A stretch of 64,000 bases of DNA from Deinococcus hopiensis KR-140 (GCF_900176165.1 NZ_FWWU01000008.1:317501-381500), one strand, 5' to 3'; positions 9,313-18,730 are shown, counted from the first letter of the stretch. Notes: generated by a model not told the origin, from the letters alone. Translations and numbers: made by a program.

Positions 9313-9589
9313 CTGTTCTCCCTTAGCATTTGTCCTGTCAAAGGAGGAGTCCCCAGGTCAGTTTCAAAGTCGCCATGACCCTCAAATCTCCTCACGTTCG
9401 AGCAGGTTCTGGGCCTTGCAGCGGCATGGAGTCCTACCCAGGTCGGTGCCCGCCACTTTCAGCAGGGGTCCTTCCTGCACTGGACCCTACCCACGCTCGC
9501 ACCGATCCGACGGACTGCCCCCTGCTGAGGTGCTCCGCTTACGATGGCTGTGGTAGAACAGCCCAAGGGCAAATGCTCCTCTCGTGGCT

Positions 9590-11767
9590 TCAGGCCAAGT
9601 CCGCGTTTCGACTCGAGAGGTAGCGGTCAAGAGCGTGGTCCAGGCTGGGCAGCAACTGCCCCTGACAGCTTTTCAGGGCAGTGTACCGGGGTCGGGGGGC
9701 CACCCAGCCCAAATCACTTCCGGAAGCGACGTGCACAGCTGATTGGGGAAGGCGCAACGCCGCACCGAGGGCATGAACCATCTCCGCCCAGGTGCTCTCG
9801 CCGCGGTTGACCAGATGCCAGATGCCGTTTTCGCCGTCAATCAGCAGGTCAAGGCTGGTGTGAATCAAGTCCGGCAGGTACGTGGGGGAGAAACGGTGAT
9901 GACCGTCCACCAGGATCGGCTCGCCCGTCCGCAGTTTGCTCAGCGCTTTGCCAAGCAGGCCCTGTCCTGTTCCTGAGCCGAACACGCCTGAACTGCGCAC
10001 GATGAGTGCACCGGGGAAGATGGTGCGGATCTGCCGCTCCATCTCCAGTTTGGTGCGCCCGTACGCATTGATCGGTGCGGCCGGGTCGTGTTCCTGGTAG
10101 GGCGTGTCGCCTTCACCGCTGAACACCTGATCTGATGAGAAGGTCAGCAGTTGGAGGCCCTGCTCTGTGCAGAGTTGAGCGAGGAGAGCAGCTCCGGCGG
10201 AGTGGGTCTGCCAGAATTGCCCGGACGCGCGTTCGGCTTCGTCAACCTGCCCGTAACCCGTCGTGTTCACGACCGCCCAGGGACGGTGAGCCGTCAGGAC
10301 GTCACGAAGGCTGTTCTCGGCGAGAAGCACAGAAGAAGAGACGCAGCGGTGCTCCAGGCCCCGCTCCCTGCACAGTCGGGCTGTGGCCTCCCCGAGCCGC
10401 CCCTGACCAACGATAACCAGCGGCCGGGCGACCTGGGTACGCGTCGTAGCCTGTTGGGGCGTGCCGACCGGCGGATAGAAGAAGCGGTCAGGCCGTTCCC
10501 AGAAACCCGGGGATGCCAATGTGGGGTGGTCAGGAAGTTCTCCCCTGGCCCGGGCCTGCAACACTCTGGCGAGTGCGGTGGGACGCGGCGTGGACGTGCG
10601 GACATCGAAGGCCCCCGGCTCATAGTGCCCTTTGAACTCTGTGTGAAGAGTGTTCCAGTCGAAGCTCCCCAGAATGGCCCATGAGGTCAGTGCGCGGAGG
10701 TCCACGCCTTCTTCCCGGACCCGCTCGGCTGCCTGCCAGAAGCTCTCAAACCAACGTAGCTGCTCCTCGCGTGTACTGCCCAGATGCACTTCCGTTACGG
10801 CCACAGGCAGCCCGTAGCGCTCCCAAGTTTCGTGCAGGAGCGCCTCAATGCCCGCGGTGTTGTGGTACACGCGCACAGCCTCAATGTCCGCGTGTGTGGC
10901 GTTGCGGTGATGCTCTTGGTACCGCTCCCGCCGCTCATCCAGGAAGCGCTCGCTCGTCACGTAGTAATCCACACCGATCACGTCAGGTGGGCAAGGATTC
11001 ACTCGAAACCACAGCAGCTCTTCGCTGGTCGCGCCGGACGAGCGCAGGTAGGTCCACAGGGGATGGGCCTCATCGACCCGGCCGCACAGCAGGTCGTACG
11101 CCAGCCAGCGGCGTTCATTCTGGAAGTCCGCCTCGTGCTGCATGGCCGGCGTGGCGTGGGCCTTGCCCAGGTCGTCGGTCTGAATCAGCTCCGCGTCCGG
11201 CTGCACCTCCCGGATGGCGCGCATGGCCAGCACCGTCCCGCGGCATTCGTTGAGCAGCATGCGGACGAACCCCTCATCCGAAGTGTGATGCGGGTACCAC
11301 ACGCCATACAACCCACTGAATCGGGCTGTAGTCAATGGCTCATTGACTGGAGTGTAGGCCCGCAGCCAGGGGTAGCGCTGGGCAACACGCCGGGCGTAAT
11401 CGGCGAGTTTTTCTGGAAACTGCGGATCCAGCAGACTGGTGTACTGGGGACCACTGCCATGGTGAAGCAGAGTGGCGATCGGTTGTAATTCGAGTTGCTG
11501 CAGGCGCAACAGACGCTCATCGGTCCACTGCCAATTCAGGAACTCGGGGTGTTCAGGGGCGACTTGCTCCCACAGCACTGGGTAACGAATGCGGCGAGCA
11601 CCCAGTTGGGCCAGTTGGTCGAGATCTTCCAATCGGCGGTCATGCCCGCATACCTCGAGTTGGTTGAGGTAGTTCTCTCGTACTCGGTTGAAGGTGCATT
11701 CCACACCGATCCACAGCTCAAGCGGACGTGAGGCCTTGCTTCCACCTTGGCGAGCGGGGTCGCTCAT
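9590..11767 (-). CDS. family-1 glycosidase fused to RmlD-type sugar-nucleotide reductase
   Basis: 725 residues in two parts. Residues 15-400 are a GH1-like barrel with TPVNEPLTTARF (acid/base Glu at about 143) and VAVTEVHLGS (nucleophile Glu at about 326). Residues 448-725 are a short-chain reductase of the RmlD/dTDP-4-dehydrorhamnose reductase type: nucleotide loop VIVGQGRLGEATA, SSDQVFSG, then the catalytic Y569-x-x-x-K573 in NAYGRTKLEMER. Both active sites look intact. Such fusions are known near sugar-modification genes, so a role in making or trimming a deoxysugar glycan is inferred. It is encoded upstream of the Mur-ligase-like gene on the same strand with a 277-base gap. Confidence 0.8.
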   Translation of the reverse strand: MSDPARQGGSKASRPLELWIGVECTFNRVRENYLNQLEVCGHDRRLEDLDQLAQLGARRIRYPVLWEQVAPEHPEFLNWQWTDERLLRLQQLELQPIATLLHHGSGPQYTSLLDPQFPEKLADYARRVAQRYPWLRAYTPVNEPLTTARFSGLYGVWYPHHTSDEGFVRMLLNECRGTVLAMRAIREVQPDAELIQTDDLGKAHATPAMQHEADFQNERRWLAYDLLCGRVDEAHPLWTYLRSSGATSEELLWFRVNPCPPDVIGVDYYVTSERFLDERRERYQEHHRNATHADIEAVRVYHNTAGIEALLHETWERYGLPVAVTEVHLGSTREEQLRWFESFWQAAERVREEGVDLRALTSWAILGSFDWNTLHTEFKGHYEPGAFDVRTSTPRPTALARVLQARARGELPDHPTLASPGFWERPDRFFYPPVGTPQQATTRTQVARPLVIVGQGRLGEATARLCRERGLEHRCVSSSVLLAENSLRDVLTAHRPWAVVNTTGYGQVDEAERASGQFWQTHSAGAALLAQLCTEQGLQLLTFSSDQVFSGEGDTPYQEHDPAAPINAYGRTKLEMERQIRTIFPGALIVRSSGVFGSGTGQGLLGKALSKLRTGEPILVDGHHRFSPTYLPDLIHTSLDLLIDGENGIWHLVNRGESTWAEMVHALGAALRLPQSAVHVASGSDLGWVAPRPRYTALKSCQGQLLPSLDHALDRYLSSRNADLA

Positions 11768-12107
11768 TGGTTCGCCTCAGCAGAAGCTCGACACCTGTTG
11801 TTCCTGAAATGTAGCGGGGACGTCAGATACGAATGCATCCTGGGATTCTGGTGCCTGACCACCTCGCCGAATCTTGGCCCCGATAAAAGGCTTTTGTAGG
11901 GTTTCTCGTGCAACTGCCAAATTTGATGAAGGTTTTAAGATGTCCTTCGTCTTGGACCAAGGCAAGATTTGGCTCAGTCGCCAGCCATAGACCTCCTATG
12001 AAAGGCACGCAATTGTGTGCAGGATGAAGGTACACCAGGCAACGACCTGATGAACTCGGACTACAACATCAAAGGGAAGCGGAAGGGGTACGCCTTCCGG
12101 TCAGACA
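11768..12107. other. no gene seen
   Basis: About 340 bases between the glycosidase-fusion start and the CheB remnant. It presumably holds the promoter of the leftward gene. No clear hairpin or coding frame was found. Confidence 0.4.
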
Positions 12108-12507
12108 CAGCTCACCACGCTACTCACCGTCTACGTTCACCTGCCCGGAGTGCCACGGGGTGCTGATGCGCCTCAAGGAAGGCAACGTGCTGCGCTTGCG
12201 GTGCCACACTGGGCACGCCTATACGGCCATCAGTCTTCCCGGTGAAGGGCGGGCCTCGGTGGAAGCGAGTCTATGGAACGCGGCGCGCACGCTTGACGAG
12301 GACGTGATGCTGCTTGAGCACCTCGCCAAGCACCACGAGGAAGCAGGCCAGACCGAATACGCACACGCGTACCAGGAAGAGGCGAAAGAAGCCCGGGAGC
12401 GCGAGGCGCGTCCGGCAAGACGTCCTACGAAGGGAGCAGATCGGGCAGGGCAGGACCGCCTGCTCAACCTGACGCACGAGAAGGAGTTCAGGAGCAGGGG
12501 AACGTGA
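12108..12507 (+). pseudogene. C-terminal remnant of a CheB-like protein
   Basis: This reads PSTFTCPECHGVLMRLKEGN, RCHTGHAYTAI and then a long helical end (ASLWNAARTLDEDVMLLEHL). It is almost the same as the C-terminal third of the intact CheB-like gene at 27727-28788. The methylesterase domain with its Ser/His/Asp is missing. The C-x-x-C and C-H-x-G-H residues of the zinc-ribbon-like part are kept. Like the intact copy it is followed tail to tail by a PAS kinase-like gene, so both come from one duplicated block. Confidence 0.7.
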
Positions 12508-12511
12508 TCCG

Positions 12512-13540
12512 TCAGTCCAGCACGGTGGGCTGCTTGGGCCACGCCAGAAAGAGAGTGGCGCCCTGGTCCACCCGGCCGTCTCCCCAGATCCGCCCACCAA
12601 AGCGGGTACAGAGCCGCCGAACGACCGCCAGGCCCATCCCCGCGCCCGGAAAGGCAGACTCCGGGTGCAGGCGTTTGAACACCCCGAACAACTTGTCCTT
12701 GTTCCGATTGTTGAACCCCACGCCATTGTCCTCAAAACGCAGGACAAAAGCAGAGTCGGTCTCCTCGGCCCGGATATGAATTCGGGCGACCTCACGGGTC
12801 GAGGTGAATTTCAGGGCATTCTCCAGCACCTTGAGAAACACCTGCTGCATCGTGTGGCTGTCCGCCAGTACGGTCGGCAACGGACCACAGGCCAGCTGCA
12901 CGTTCCGGCCTTCCATGTGAGGCTGTAGGTCCTTCTCGACCTCAACAAAGACGCGGTTCAGGTCAAGCGGGGCCAGGCGAACACGCCCATGGCTGGCTCG
13001 GCTGTACTCCAGCAGCGCAGTGGTGAGTTCCTCCATCCGCTCGACTGAGCGGGCGATCAGCTCGATGTGCTTCACTGAAGCTTCCTGGTCTTCAGTGACG
13101 TCGCGGCGGAGCAGTTCTGCAAAGGAGGCGACGCGCCGGATGGGGGCCATCAGGTCCTCCGCGACGGCCACGGTCACCGTCTGGAGTTCGGCGCTCAGTT
13201 CAAGGATTCTGGCGGTCCGCTCCGTCACACGCGCTTCGAGCGTCTCGTTCATGCGCAGCAACTCTTCTTGCGCTGCTTTCTCGGTGGTGATGTCCGTCAC
13301 GGCAATCAGGCTGCCTTCTGGTGCATACGCCTGACCTTTCAGGCGTACGGGGAAGGTGGTGCCGTCGTTGCGCTGAAGGCGGAGTTCAGCGACAAGACCC
13401 TCTTTGCTGGTTTGCAGGCGGGGGAGCAGGAGCGCCAGGGTACTGCGGGACTCGGGAGCAGTGAACTGCACCAGGCGGCGGCCCAGCAGCCGGGAGCTCT
13501 CCATTCCCAGCAGCTGGCTGGCCCGGAGGTTGGCCTGCAC
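12512..13540 (-). pseudogene. 5'-truncated PAS kinase-like protein, paralogue of 28801-30099
   Basis: Homology to the intact copy begins mid-PAS (GRRLYDCAPVGYFTLGAG, near 13597), after an in-frame TGA at 13631-13633. About 70 N-terminal residues are missing. A GTG at 13540 could still start a 342-residue product with part of the PAS domain, a second PAS-linker, the dimerisation helices and an ATPase domain (LKVLENALKFT, FEDNGVGFN, GAGMGLAVVRR). As in the intact copy, the phosphoacceptor His of the usual S-H-D-L-x-x-P-L box is a Glu (VAEDLMAPIRRV). It is probably inactive or a pseudokinase fragment. Confidence 0.65.
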
Positions 13541-13732
13541 GATGGTGTTGCCCGCCCCCAGGGTGAAATACCCGACTGGCGCGCAGTCGTACAGTCTGCG
13601 CCCTTTCCCGATGAGTCCCTGCCCTGATGATCACGCAGGGGAGGACGTACACGAATCGCCTGCTGAGTAACACCCTTGCTTAAGGGTATTTAGGTAAGGC
13701 TGCTCCGGTCGCCGGTCCTTGGAATATGCAGG

Positions 13733-14284
13733 TCACTTATGTCGGTGGTCAGGTGCACTAAGGAAGCTCCGAATCACTTGATGCCCTACATATTCTGGAT
13801 ATGCGGCGCGTATCGCGTGATGTGCCTTCTCGGCAAACTGTGACACTGCTTCACTCAAGGTCCACCACGATGTCGTCGCAGTACGCACCTCGGGCGTATC
13901 GGTCATCGTCACCTGCACCTCGTCTCCGGTTCGTTCGAAGACGAAGCAGAAGGTCATCCAGTCGAGTTCCCAGATAAGGGTTTCATCTCTGGACAGAGCC
14001 CTCAAGCGCTCCGGAAGCCATGAGGCCAGAGTTGGGAGAGGGAGAACAAGTCCTGGCGTACCCCATAACCTTCGGATGTGAGCTTGCTCTTTCTTGACTT
14101 TCTCCGCGAGTTCAGACGTTGGGGCATAAGGGTCGGGGAGCATGTTGACGCCATTCACCACAAAGACCGTCGGGGCCTCAAAGGAGTAGGAGTACAAGTC
14201 GATGGCCAAACAATCTGGGTCATCCTTGCGCGAATCATCTGGGGGCCCAACCTGAGTGGCATCAAAGTCGAGCAGAACAGTCAT
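13733..14284 (-). CDS. hypothetical soluble protein
   Basis: 183 residues starting MTVLLDFDATQVGPP, with no signal peptide or membrane segment. It is acidic overall, with several aromatic residues in the second half (LIWELDWMTFCFVFER, TSWWTLSEAV). The frame is intact with normal GC-rich codon use. No family is recognised. The resemblance to small immunity-type proteins is only a guess from size and composition. Confidence 0.6.
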   Translation of the reverse strand: MTVLLDFDATQVGPPDDSRKDDPDCLAIDLYSYSFEAPTVFVVNGVNMLPDPYAPTSELAEKVKKEQAHIRRLWGTPGLVLPLPTLASWLPERLRALSRDETLIWELDWMTFCFVFERTGDEVQVTMTDTPEVRTATTSWWTLSEAVSQFAEKAHHAIRAAYPEYVGHQVIRSFLSAPDHRHK

Positions 14285-14397
14285 GAGTCATGGTAGGACG
14301 GCCGGTGCAAGAGCGAAGATGATCTGACTGTTGTCGCCTGAGAAATTGAGGCACTTCCAGGCCCGCCCGTAGGTGGACTTTTGGCTGCCGAAAAATA

Positions 14398-14589
14398 TCA
14401 GATTCCGGCGATGGTCACGGTCTCCGGCTGAAGATTCGCCGCACGGAACGCCACGTCACTGACGCTGGCGTGAGCCAGAGAAGCCACCTTGAAGGTTGCG
14501 AGTTGCTGCGCTTTGGGCTGAGCCGCCCCAGCGGAGCCGAGCAGGAGTGAGGCGAGGAGCAGGGGCAGCGGGACACGGGGTTGACGCAT
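14398..14589 (-). CDS. small secreted protein
   Basis: A GAAGGAGAG ribosome site precedes the ATG at 14589, so the longer upstream extension is unlikely. The product of 63 residues starts with a clear signal peptide (MRQPRVPLPLLLASLLLGSA, cleavage after GAAQ or nearby). It leaves a mature peptide of about 40 residues ending ETVTIAGI. It may be a short exported protein or the truncated beginning of a longer one. Confidence 0.55.
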   Translation of the reverse strand: MRQPRVPLPLLLASLLLGSAGAAQPKAQQLATFKVASLAHASVSDVAFRAANLQPETVTIAGI

Positions 14590-15234
14590 AGACTCTCCTT
14601 CAGTGGATGTTCGCGCCGTGCAGAGTAACGCTTTGCCTGGGCTCAGGATGCCGCATATGTGGAGCACGCCAGTGCCAATCAGAGCCCCAGAATGGATCTG
14701 CTGGCTTTCCCCGCAGGCCACTTGTCGGCCTGCACCCGGCCACCTTGCCCCTGGCCTCCCCCATTCGCGCCTTCGCCACGTCCTCAGAGGCGTGACTGGG
14801 CGGTAGCACCGGCCCCCATGCCGGGCGCCACCCCAAGTGGATGACGGGCCGCCGCCCCCGGCAAGTCAGCGCAGGCGCTGGCCGGAAAGAACAGGCGGCC
14901 GTCAGGGCCGCTCTGCCCTCTTCGCCGCGCCCCTTCAGTGGCGAATACAGGCGCTTGCGCCGTGAAGTGGACCGCCTTCCAGTTCCACGCCCTGCCTCTC
15001 CCACCTTCCAGACGAGGCCAGGGACTGGAATGGGGTAAGAAATCCAGCGCCATGACGTGAGGAATGGCGCGGCTTTGGATTTCTGGTTTCTCGGCGCAGG
15101 TGGCCGAGAAAACCGCATGGAGGGCCGCGCAGGGCGGCGCATTTCCTTTTGTACACAAGTACATGAGTACACAAGTGTTTAAGTAGACAAAAAGCGCCCC
15201 AAGTAGCGTAGGGCGTCCAACAGAGAATTGGAGA
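14590..15234. other. long stretch without a clear gene
   Basis: About 645 bases. Several overlapping frames are open on both strands but none has a ribosome site or recognisable protein pattern. The only structure seen is the pair of direct repeats at 15151-15176. Confidence 0.45.
15151..15176. repeat. two 10-bp direct repeats in an AT-rich island
   Basis: GTACACAAGT occurs at 15151-15160 and 15167-15176 with a 16-base period, inside an AT-rich island in otherwise GC-rich DNA. It could be an operator or a partition-type site. No regulator gene adjoins it. Confidence 0.45.
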
Positions 15235-15504
15235 TCAGAGCAGCAGACCGCAAGTCAGCACCACGCCGAGAAAGGCCAGGGCCAAACCAAATACTGCATT
15301 GGATGCGGCCCTCCAGATCGCTGCCCGCATAGCCTGTCCGAGCTCAAAAAACACAGCAGCCGTCGCCAACAGCAGCAGGCCGCTGATCGCTGTGCCCGCA
15401 CTGTTCTGGGCTGCGACGAAAAAGAGGGCTCCCCAGGCCGATCTTGGCGGCTTGCGCGATGAGCTGCGGGCTGGACGGCAGCTGCGCCCACGCCTGCACA
15501 GCAT
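15235..15504 (-). pseudogene. two-TM pilin-like (TrbC/VirB2-type) protein, frameshifted
   Basis: The C-terminal part reads ALFFVAAQNSAGTAISGLLL, then an amphipathic linker, then VFGLALAFLGVVLTCGLLL: two membrane segments, as in TrbC/VirB2 pilin subunits. The preceding residues make sense only in another frame (VQAWAQLPSSPQLIAQAAKI), so an indel near 15430 has broken the gene. A shorter, similar remnant occurs at 42775-42910. The family call is tentative because many small two-helix proteins look alike. Confidence 0.4.
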
Positions 15505-15601
15505 CGGCTTACGCCTGGATAGGGTGGATGACAGTATCGCTGTAATTGGGTTGCAGTAGCAGCATAGTCCATTGTCCCCAGAATTTTGAACTTATCACCC
15601 A

Positions 15602-15763
15602 TCACAACGGCCTTAACACGCCCCCATCAGCCGTGACGCTCACCGCACAGCGCGCGCCCTTGCTGGTCGTGACCTGGTATTCGACATTGAGCACGACACC
15701 GCTCTTAACCGAAGTGCAGCGCCAGTGAACCTGCTTCTGGCACAACGTCAGCCCCTTTCCCAC
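15602..15763 (-). CDS. small cysteine-containing protein or remnant
   Basis: A 53-residue frame from GTG 15763 reads LTLCQKQVHWRCTSVKSGVV and then NVEYQVTTSKGARCAVSVTA. It has strand-like alternation and three Cys, which looks protein-like. The frame is open further upstream to a TGA but has no ATG. It lies directly upstream of the two-helix remnant on the same strand and may be part of the same old operon. Confidence 0.35.
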   Translation of the reverse strand: MGKGLTLCQKQVHWRCTSVKSGVVLNVEYQVTTSKGARCAVSVTADGGVLRPL

Positions 15764-15938
15764 CTCCCGAAAGCCCTTCTTTGCATAGGGAAAGCCCCCT
15801 GTTCCTCATCCGGAGTACAGGCACGACCACACCCGCCAAGAGTGTGCCCCCACCATCAAAACACCCACTCAAGACAAACAAAGGAAGACAAAGCTGAAGG
15901 GCGACTCCTTTCTGTCGAACATGTAGTACCCTTGCCTC

Positions 15939-16397
15939 GTGCCATATTCCAAATTAAGTGAACAGATTCGTCAGTTGTCCACCCCGCAGCAGAGCGACGC
16001 CTTTGTTAAGCGTTTCCGTGACGCCGTGCGCGAGGGCGAGTTCGACGCCATTGACCTTCCCGAGCGCTTCACGCTCCCGAAGAAATTCAAGCGGCGTGAC
16101 AGCGACGAGACCTACGAGAAGGACATGAAGGACATGGTGTTTGAGACGTCCTCGAAGTTCGACAAGTGGTTCGAGGGCGTGGACAAGGAACTGGCGTCGG
16201 CCCCTACCCGTAGCCGTGGCAAGCCCAAGCTCACGGTGGAGAACCTCGAAGAGGGTGTCATTGACTTCAAGGCCCTCGCGGAAGAAACCCGCCGCAAGCT
16301 GCAGAACAGCTACGCGAAGGGCCAGAACCTCGGCAACTCGCGCAAGAGCAAGGCCGCAGCGCCCAAGCCCAAAGCCAAGCGCAACACCAAGAAGTAA
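15939..16397 (+). CDS. hypothetical protein with basic Lys/Ala tail
   Basis: 152 residues from GTG 15939. There is no ribosome site, but a TAGTAC-like -10 element just upstream suggests a leaderless or near-leaderless message. The body is charged and helical (FVKRFRDAVREGEFDAIDLP, YEKDMKDMVFETSSKFDKWF). It ends in a disordered basic tail (SRKSKAAAPKPKAKRNTKK) that could bind nucleic acid. A strong hairpin follows at 16418. No family is recognised, but the gene is intact and well formed. Confidence 0.7.
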   Translation: MPYSKLSEQIRQLSTPQQSDAFVKRFRDAVREGEFDAIDLPERFTLPKKFKRRDSDETYEKDMKDMVFETSSKFDKWFEGVDKELASAPTRSRGKPKLTVENLEEGVIDFKALAEETRRKLQNSYAKGQNLGNSRKSKAAAPKPKAKRNTKK

Positions 16398-16417
16398 CCG
16401 CCCTCTTCTGACGTGCA

Positions 16418-16445
16418 AACCCCCCCGCCTGATATGCGGGGGGTT
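16418..16445 (+). terminator. GC-rich hairpin after the basic-tail gene
   Basis: AACCCCCCCGC (16418-16428) pairs with GCGGGGGGTT (16436-16445). There is no T-run, so it is either a weak intrinsic terminator or a 3'-end stabiliser. It sits 20 bases past the stop. Confidence 0.55.
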
Positions 16446-16477
16446 GCGCATGATGCGGGGATAGAGCCGCTTCTGGA

Positions 16478-16708
16478 TCAGCGCTCGACCGGAGGTAAAG
16501 AGGCTTCGTTCTTGTCCTCGAGGGGGACGCACTGGTCACGCTCGTACAAGGCACTCAAACTCTCACTGTCGCGGGCCTTGTACAGGAAGAGTGCGGCGGG
16601 GAGCTGGTCACGGTGGGGCTTAAGGCCTTCAGCTTTGAGGGTAGCGGCGCTGGCGAGGTGGGGTGGGTGGGTTTGTTCGTATTTCGGAATGTCGCGTTTT
16701 TTGCCCAT
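16478..16708 (-). CDS. small conserved-looking hypothetical protein
   Basis: 76 residues from the ATG at 16708, preceded by an AGGAG ribosome site. The protein is highly charged (MGKKRDIPKYEQTHPPHLAS; FLYKARDSESLSALYERD) with no membrane segment. It is transcribed towards the basic-tail gene, with their ends 80 bases apart around the 16418 hairpin, which may serve both. Function unknown. A much longer frame on this strand extends upstream but is only antisense to the aldo/keto reductase remnant. Confidence 0.6.
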   Translation of the reverse strand: MGKKRDIPKYEQTHPPHLASAATLKAEGLKPHRDQLPAALFLYKARDSESLSALYERDQCVPLEDKNEASLPPVER

Positions 16709-16879
16709 GTGCTGCTCCTGCATCCGTTCCAGCAGATCGGAACGGAGGTGATGAAAGGGTGATCTGGATGCGAGGATAGGCAGAGGACCAGCCACACGGC
16801 TCGCCGGTCCGTGATCTCCATGCCAGGCACCAGAAGCGAAATGTACAGCGTGCCTTCGTCCATCACCGTGACAGTGCGC

Positions 16880-17342
16880 GAGGGCCTGCTGCGGGCCTAT
16901 GGGGTCAGCGTGGAGACGGTGTCCGAAGCCCTCACGGCCATTCGTCATCCTGGCGTCACCACCGTGCAGATGATCTTCAACGCCTTCCGGCTCAAGCCCG
17001 CCGAAGACTTTTTCGCGAGAGGCGGACGTGGGCATTATCGCCCGGGTGCCCCTGGCGAGCGGCCTGCTGACCGGTAAGCTGCGGCGTGAGACTTCCTTCG
17101 CTCCAGACGACCACCACGCCTTCAACCGCCACGGCGAGGCGCTCGACCGGGGTGAGACGTTTTCCGGGGTCGAGTACGGCACCGGCCTGGAAGCCGCCCA
17201 GCAACTCCAGGAACTGGTGCCTCCTGGCATGACCCTGGCGGGGTTCACCCTACGCTGGATTCTGATGTTCCCGCAGGTTAGCTGCGCCATATCCGGGGCC
17301 CGAATCCCGCAGCAGGCCGAGAGCAACGCCGCCGCTGGATGA
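16880..17342 (+). pseudogene. aldo/keto reductase remnant
   Basis: The N-terminal half with the catalytic Asp/Tyr/Lys/His is absent. The frame opens mid-barrel (LLRAYGVSVETVSEALTAIR; TTVQMIFNAFRLKP). It shifts near 17020, then continues as VGIIARVPLASGLLTGKLRR and LAGFTLRWILMFPQVSCAI. That is the familiar I-A-R-x-P-L-A-x-G-L-L-T-G-K motif and C-terminal cofactor region of the family. It is inactive by truncation and frameshift. Confidence 0.75.
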
Positions 17343-17563
17343 GGCACGGATCAGGCGGTACAGGACGTCTATGACTGCCTGATCCGTGCCCAGGTGCATC
17401 CCCTGTGGTGATGGGCTGAGCAGAGGGCTTGACGGCGTGCAGGCCACCGCACGACCTCGCGGCCGTGTGCCCGACGCGCGCGTGCTCACAACGTACGGCA
17501 GTGATGTGGACATTTTGCGCAAATCTGCTGGACCAGCCGTAGTCCTCTTGCGACAATGCGGGC

Positions 17564-18061
17564 ATGACAACGGTTACAGGCCGGGTGGGTGGACGCTCCC
17601 AGGGTTACGACGTGAAACTCAGCGGCGACGCAGCCGGATGGAAGGGACGCATCGGCGGCATGCATATTGGCCGTGACCTCACTCTCCGTGTGACCGGAAT
17701 GCAGGTGACAGGGCGGTTGGGAGGTCGGACCATTGGCTACGACGTCAACGCCACGCTGGGCGATCACACCCTCTCCGGGCGGATCGGCGGTGAAACTCTG
17801 GGCATGGACGTTCGCCTCACATCCAGTGGCAGCAGCGTGGCTGGACGTTACGGCGGGCAGCTGAGCGGCTTCGACCTGAAGCTCACCGTGACCGAACGGG
17901 AGGTTCAGGGCCGGCTCGGGGGTGAGAAGATCGGCGCGGACGTGCGGCTCACTGGCGACGCCCCGCCTCTCGTGATGGCCCTCATCGCAACCCTGGCGTA
18001 CGGTGCCCTGCTGGAAGACAGCAGCGGCAGTACGGCTGGGGTCGCGGCCGCAATTGCCTGA
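17564..18061 (+). CDS. protein made of six GRxGG repeats
   Basis: 165 residues. About 130 of them are six units of 19-24 residues with the pattern V-x-G-R-[VILY]-G-G-x-x-x-G-x-D-[VL]-x-L (for example VTGRVGGRSQGYDVKL, LSGRIGGETLGMDVRL, VQGRLGGEKIGADVRL). Each unit looks like two short beta strands with a glycine turn, so a regular beta-sheet or solenoid is likely. A hydrophobic segment (LVMALIATLAYGALL) near the C-terminus may anchor it. There is no signal peptide. No named family is recognised. The frame is intact. Confidence 0.7.
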   Translation: MTTVTGRVGGRSQGYDVKLSGDAAGWKGRIGGMHIGRDLTLRVTGMQVTGRLGGRTIGYDVNATLGDHTLSGRIGGETLGMDVRLTSSGSSVAGRYGGQLSGFDLKLTVTEREVQGRLGGEKIGADVRLTGDAPPLVMALIATLAYGALLEDSSGSTAGVAAAIA

Positions 18062-18092
18062 GGTCGTCACTTACCAATGGTCCGGACAGTTT

Positions 18093-18429
18093 CAAGCCGC
18101 TTTGAGGCCAAAATTGAGCGGCCTAGAGGGCAGTTTAATTCCTCAACCTCTGCCGCCGGCCCTGAAGGCTGCTGTGCACACGGCCCTGACGGCGTACCAA
18201 CAGCAGGTCGAGTCTGTCCGGGGTCTCCTAGCCGCCTGCCCATTACCCCTGACGGAACGCCGTAACATTCATGCGTTTGGTTCCGAATGCCCTGCTGGCC
18301 AGCGTGGCTGGGTACTTTACAGAGCGGGCCCTTCAGCCGCCACCAGGCCTGCCGACGGTGCGGGCTTTCCAGGCCGCGCAGGGGGAGATCGCGCGGGCAT
18401 GGCTGGGACGCTTGACCGGCTGGACCTGA
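18093..18429 (+). pseudogene. unrecognised fragment, probably frameshifted
   Basis: One frame gives LPPALKAAVHTALTAYQQQV and VRGLLAACPLPLTERRN. From ATG 18271 another frame gives MRLVPNALLASVAGYF, ending at 18429 in RAWLGRLTGWT. The two could be one gene with an indel near 18268, or two fragments. No family is seen. The next 300 bases up to the IS6 element hold nothing convincing. Confidence 0.3.
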
Positions 18430-18730
18430 AGAATCGTTGTCAGGAATGGTGAGGTGCGGAGTGACACTTGGTCGCCACGCCCTCTTGATCGCGGCATAAA
18501 TCGGTATGAATCCCAGTGGGACGTTGTGTATGTTGGCCACTTTCCTCGCGACCCGAGGTGTGGAGGACCGGTGCGAACCTACGCCGTGATCAATAGTGGG
18601 AGTCCGTTGAGTGGGGAAGTGATAACGAAGATCACAGCGAATTCCGGTGCCTCAAGCTTCGTGCCGAGCCCAGCACCACGGGCTCCATCCATCAGGTTGT
18701 CGCCAGTCAACGGACTCCCAATAGATCAGA

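Noticed and set aside
11777..12035. Minus-strand short frames upstream of the glycosidase fusion
   Set aside because: No ribosome site, no domain and conflicting frames; treated as a promoter region.
16478..17347. 289-residue minus-strand frame across the aldo/keto reductase remnant
   Set aside because: Only its last 76 residues, which have their own ribosome site and start, look like a real protein.
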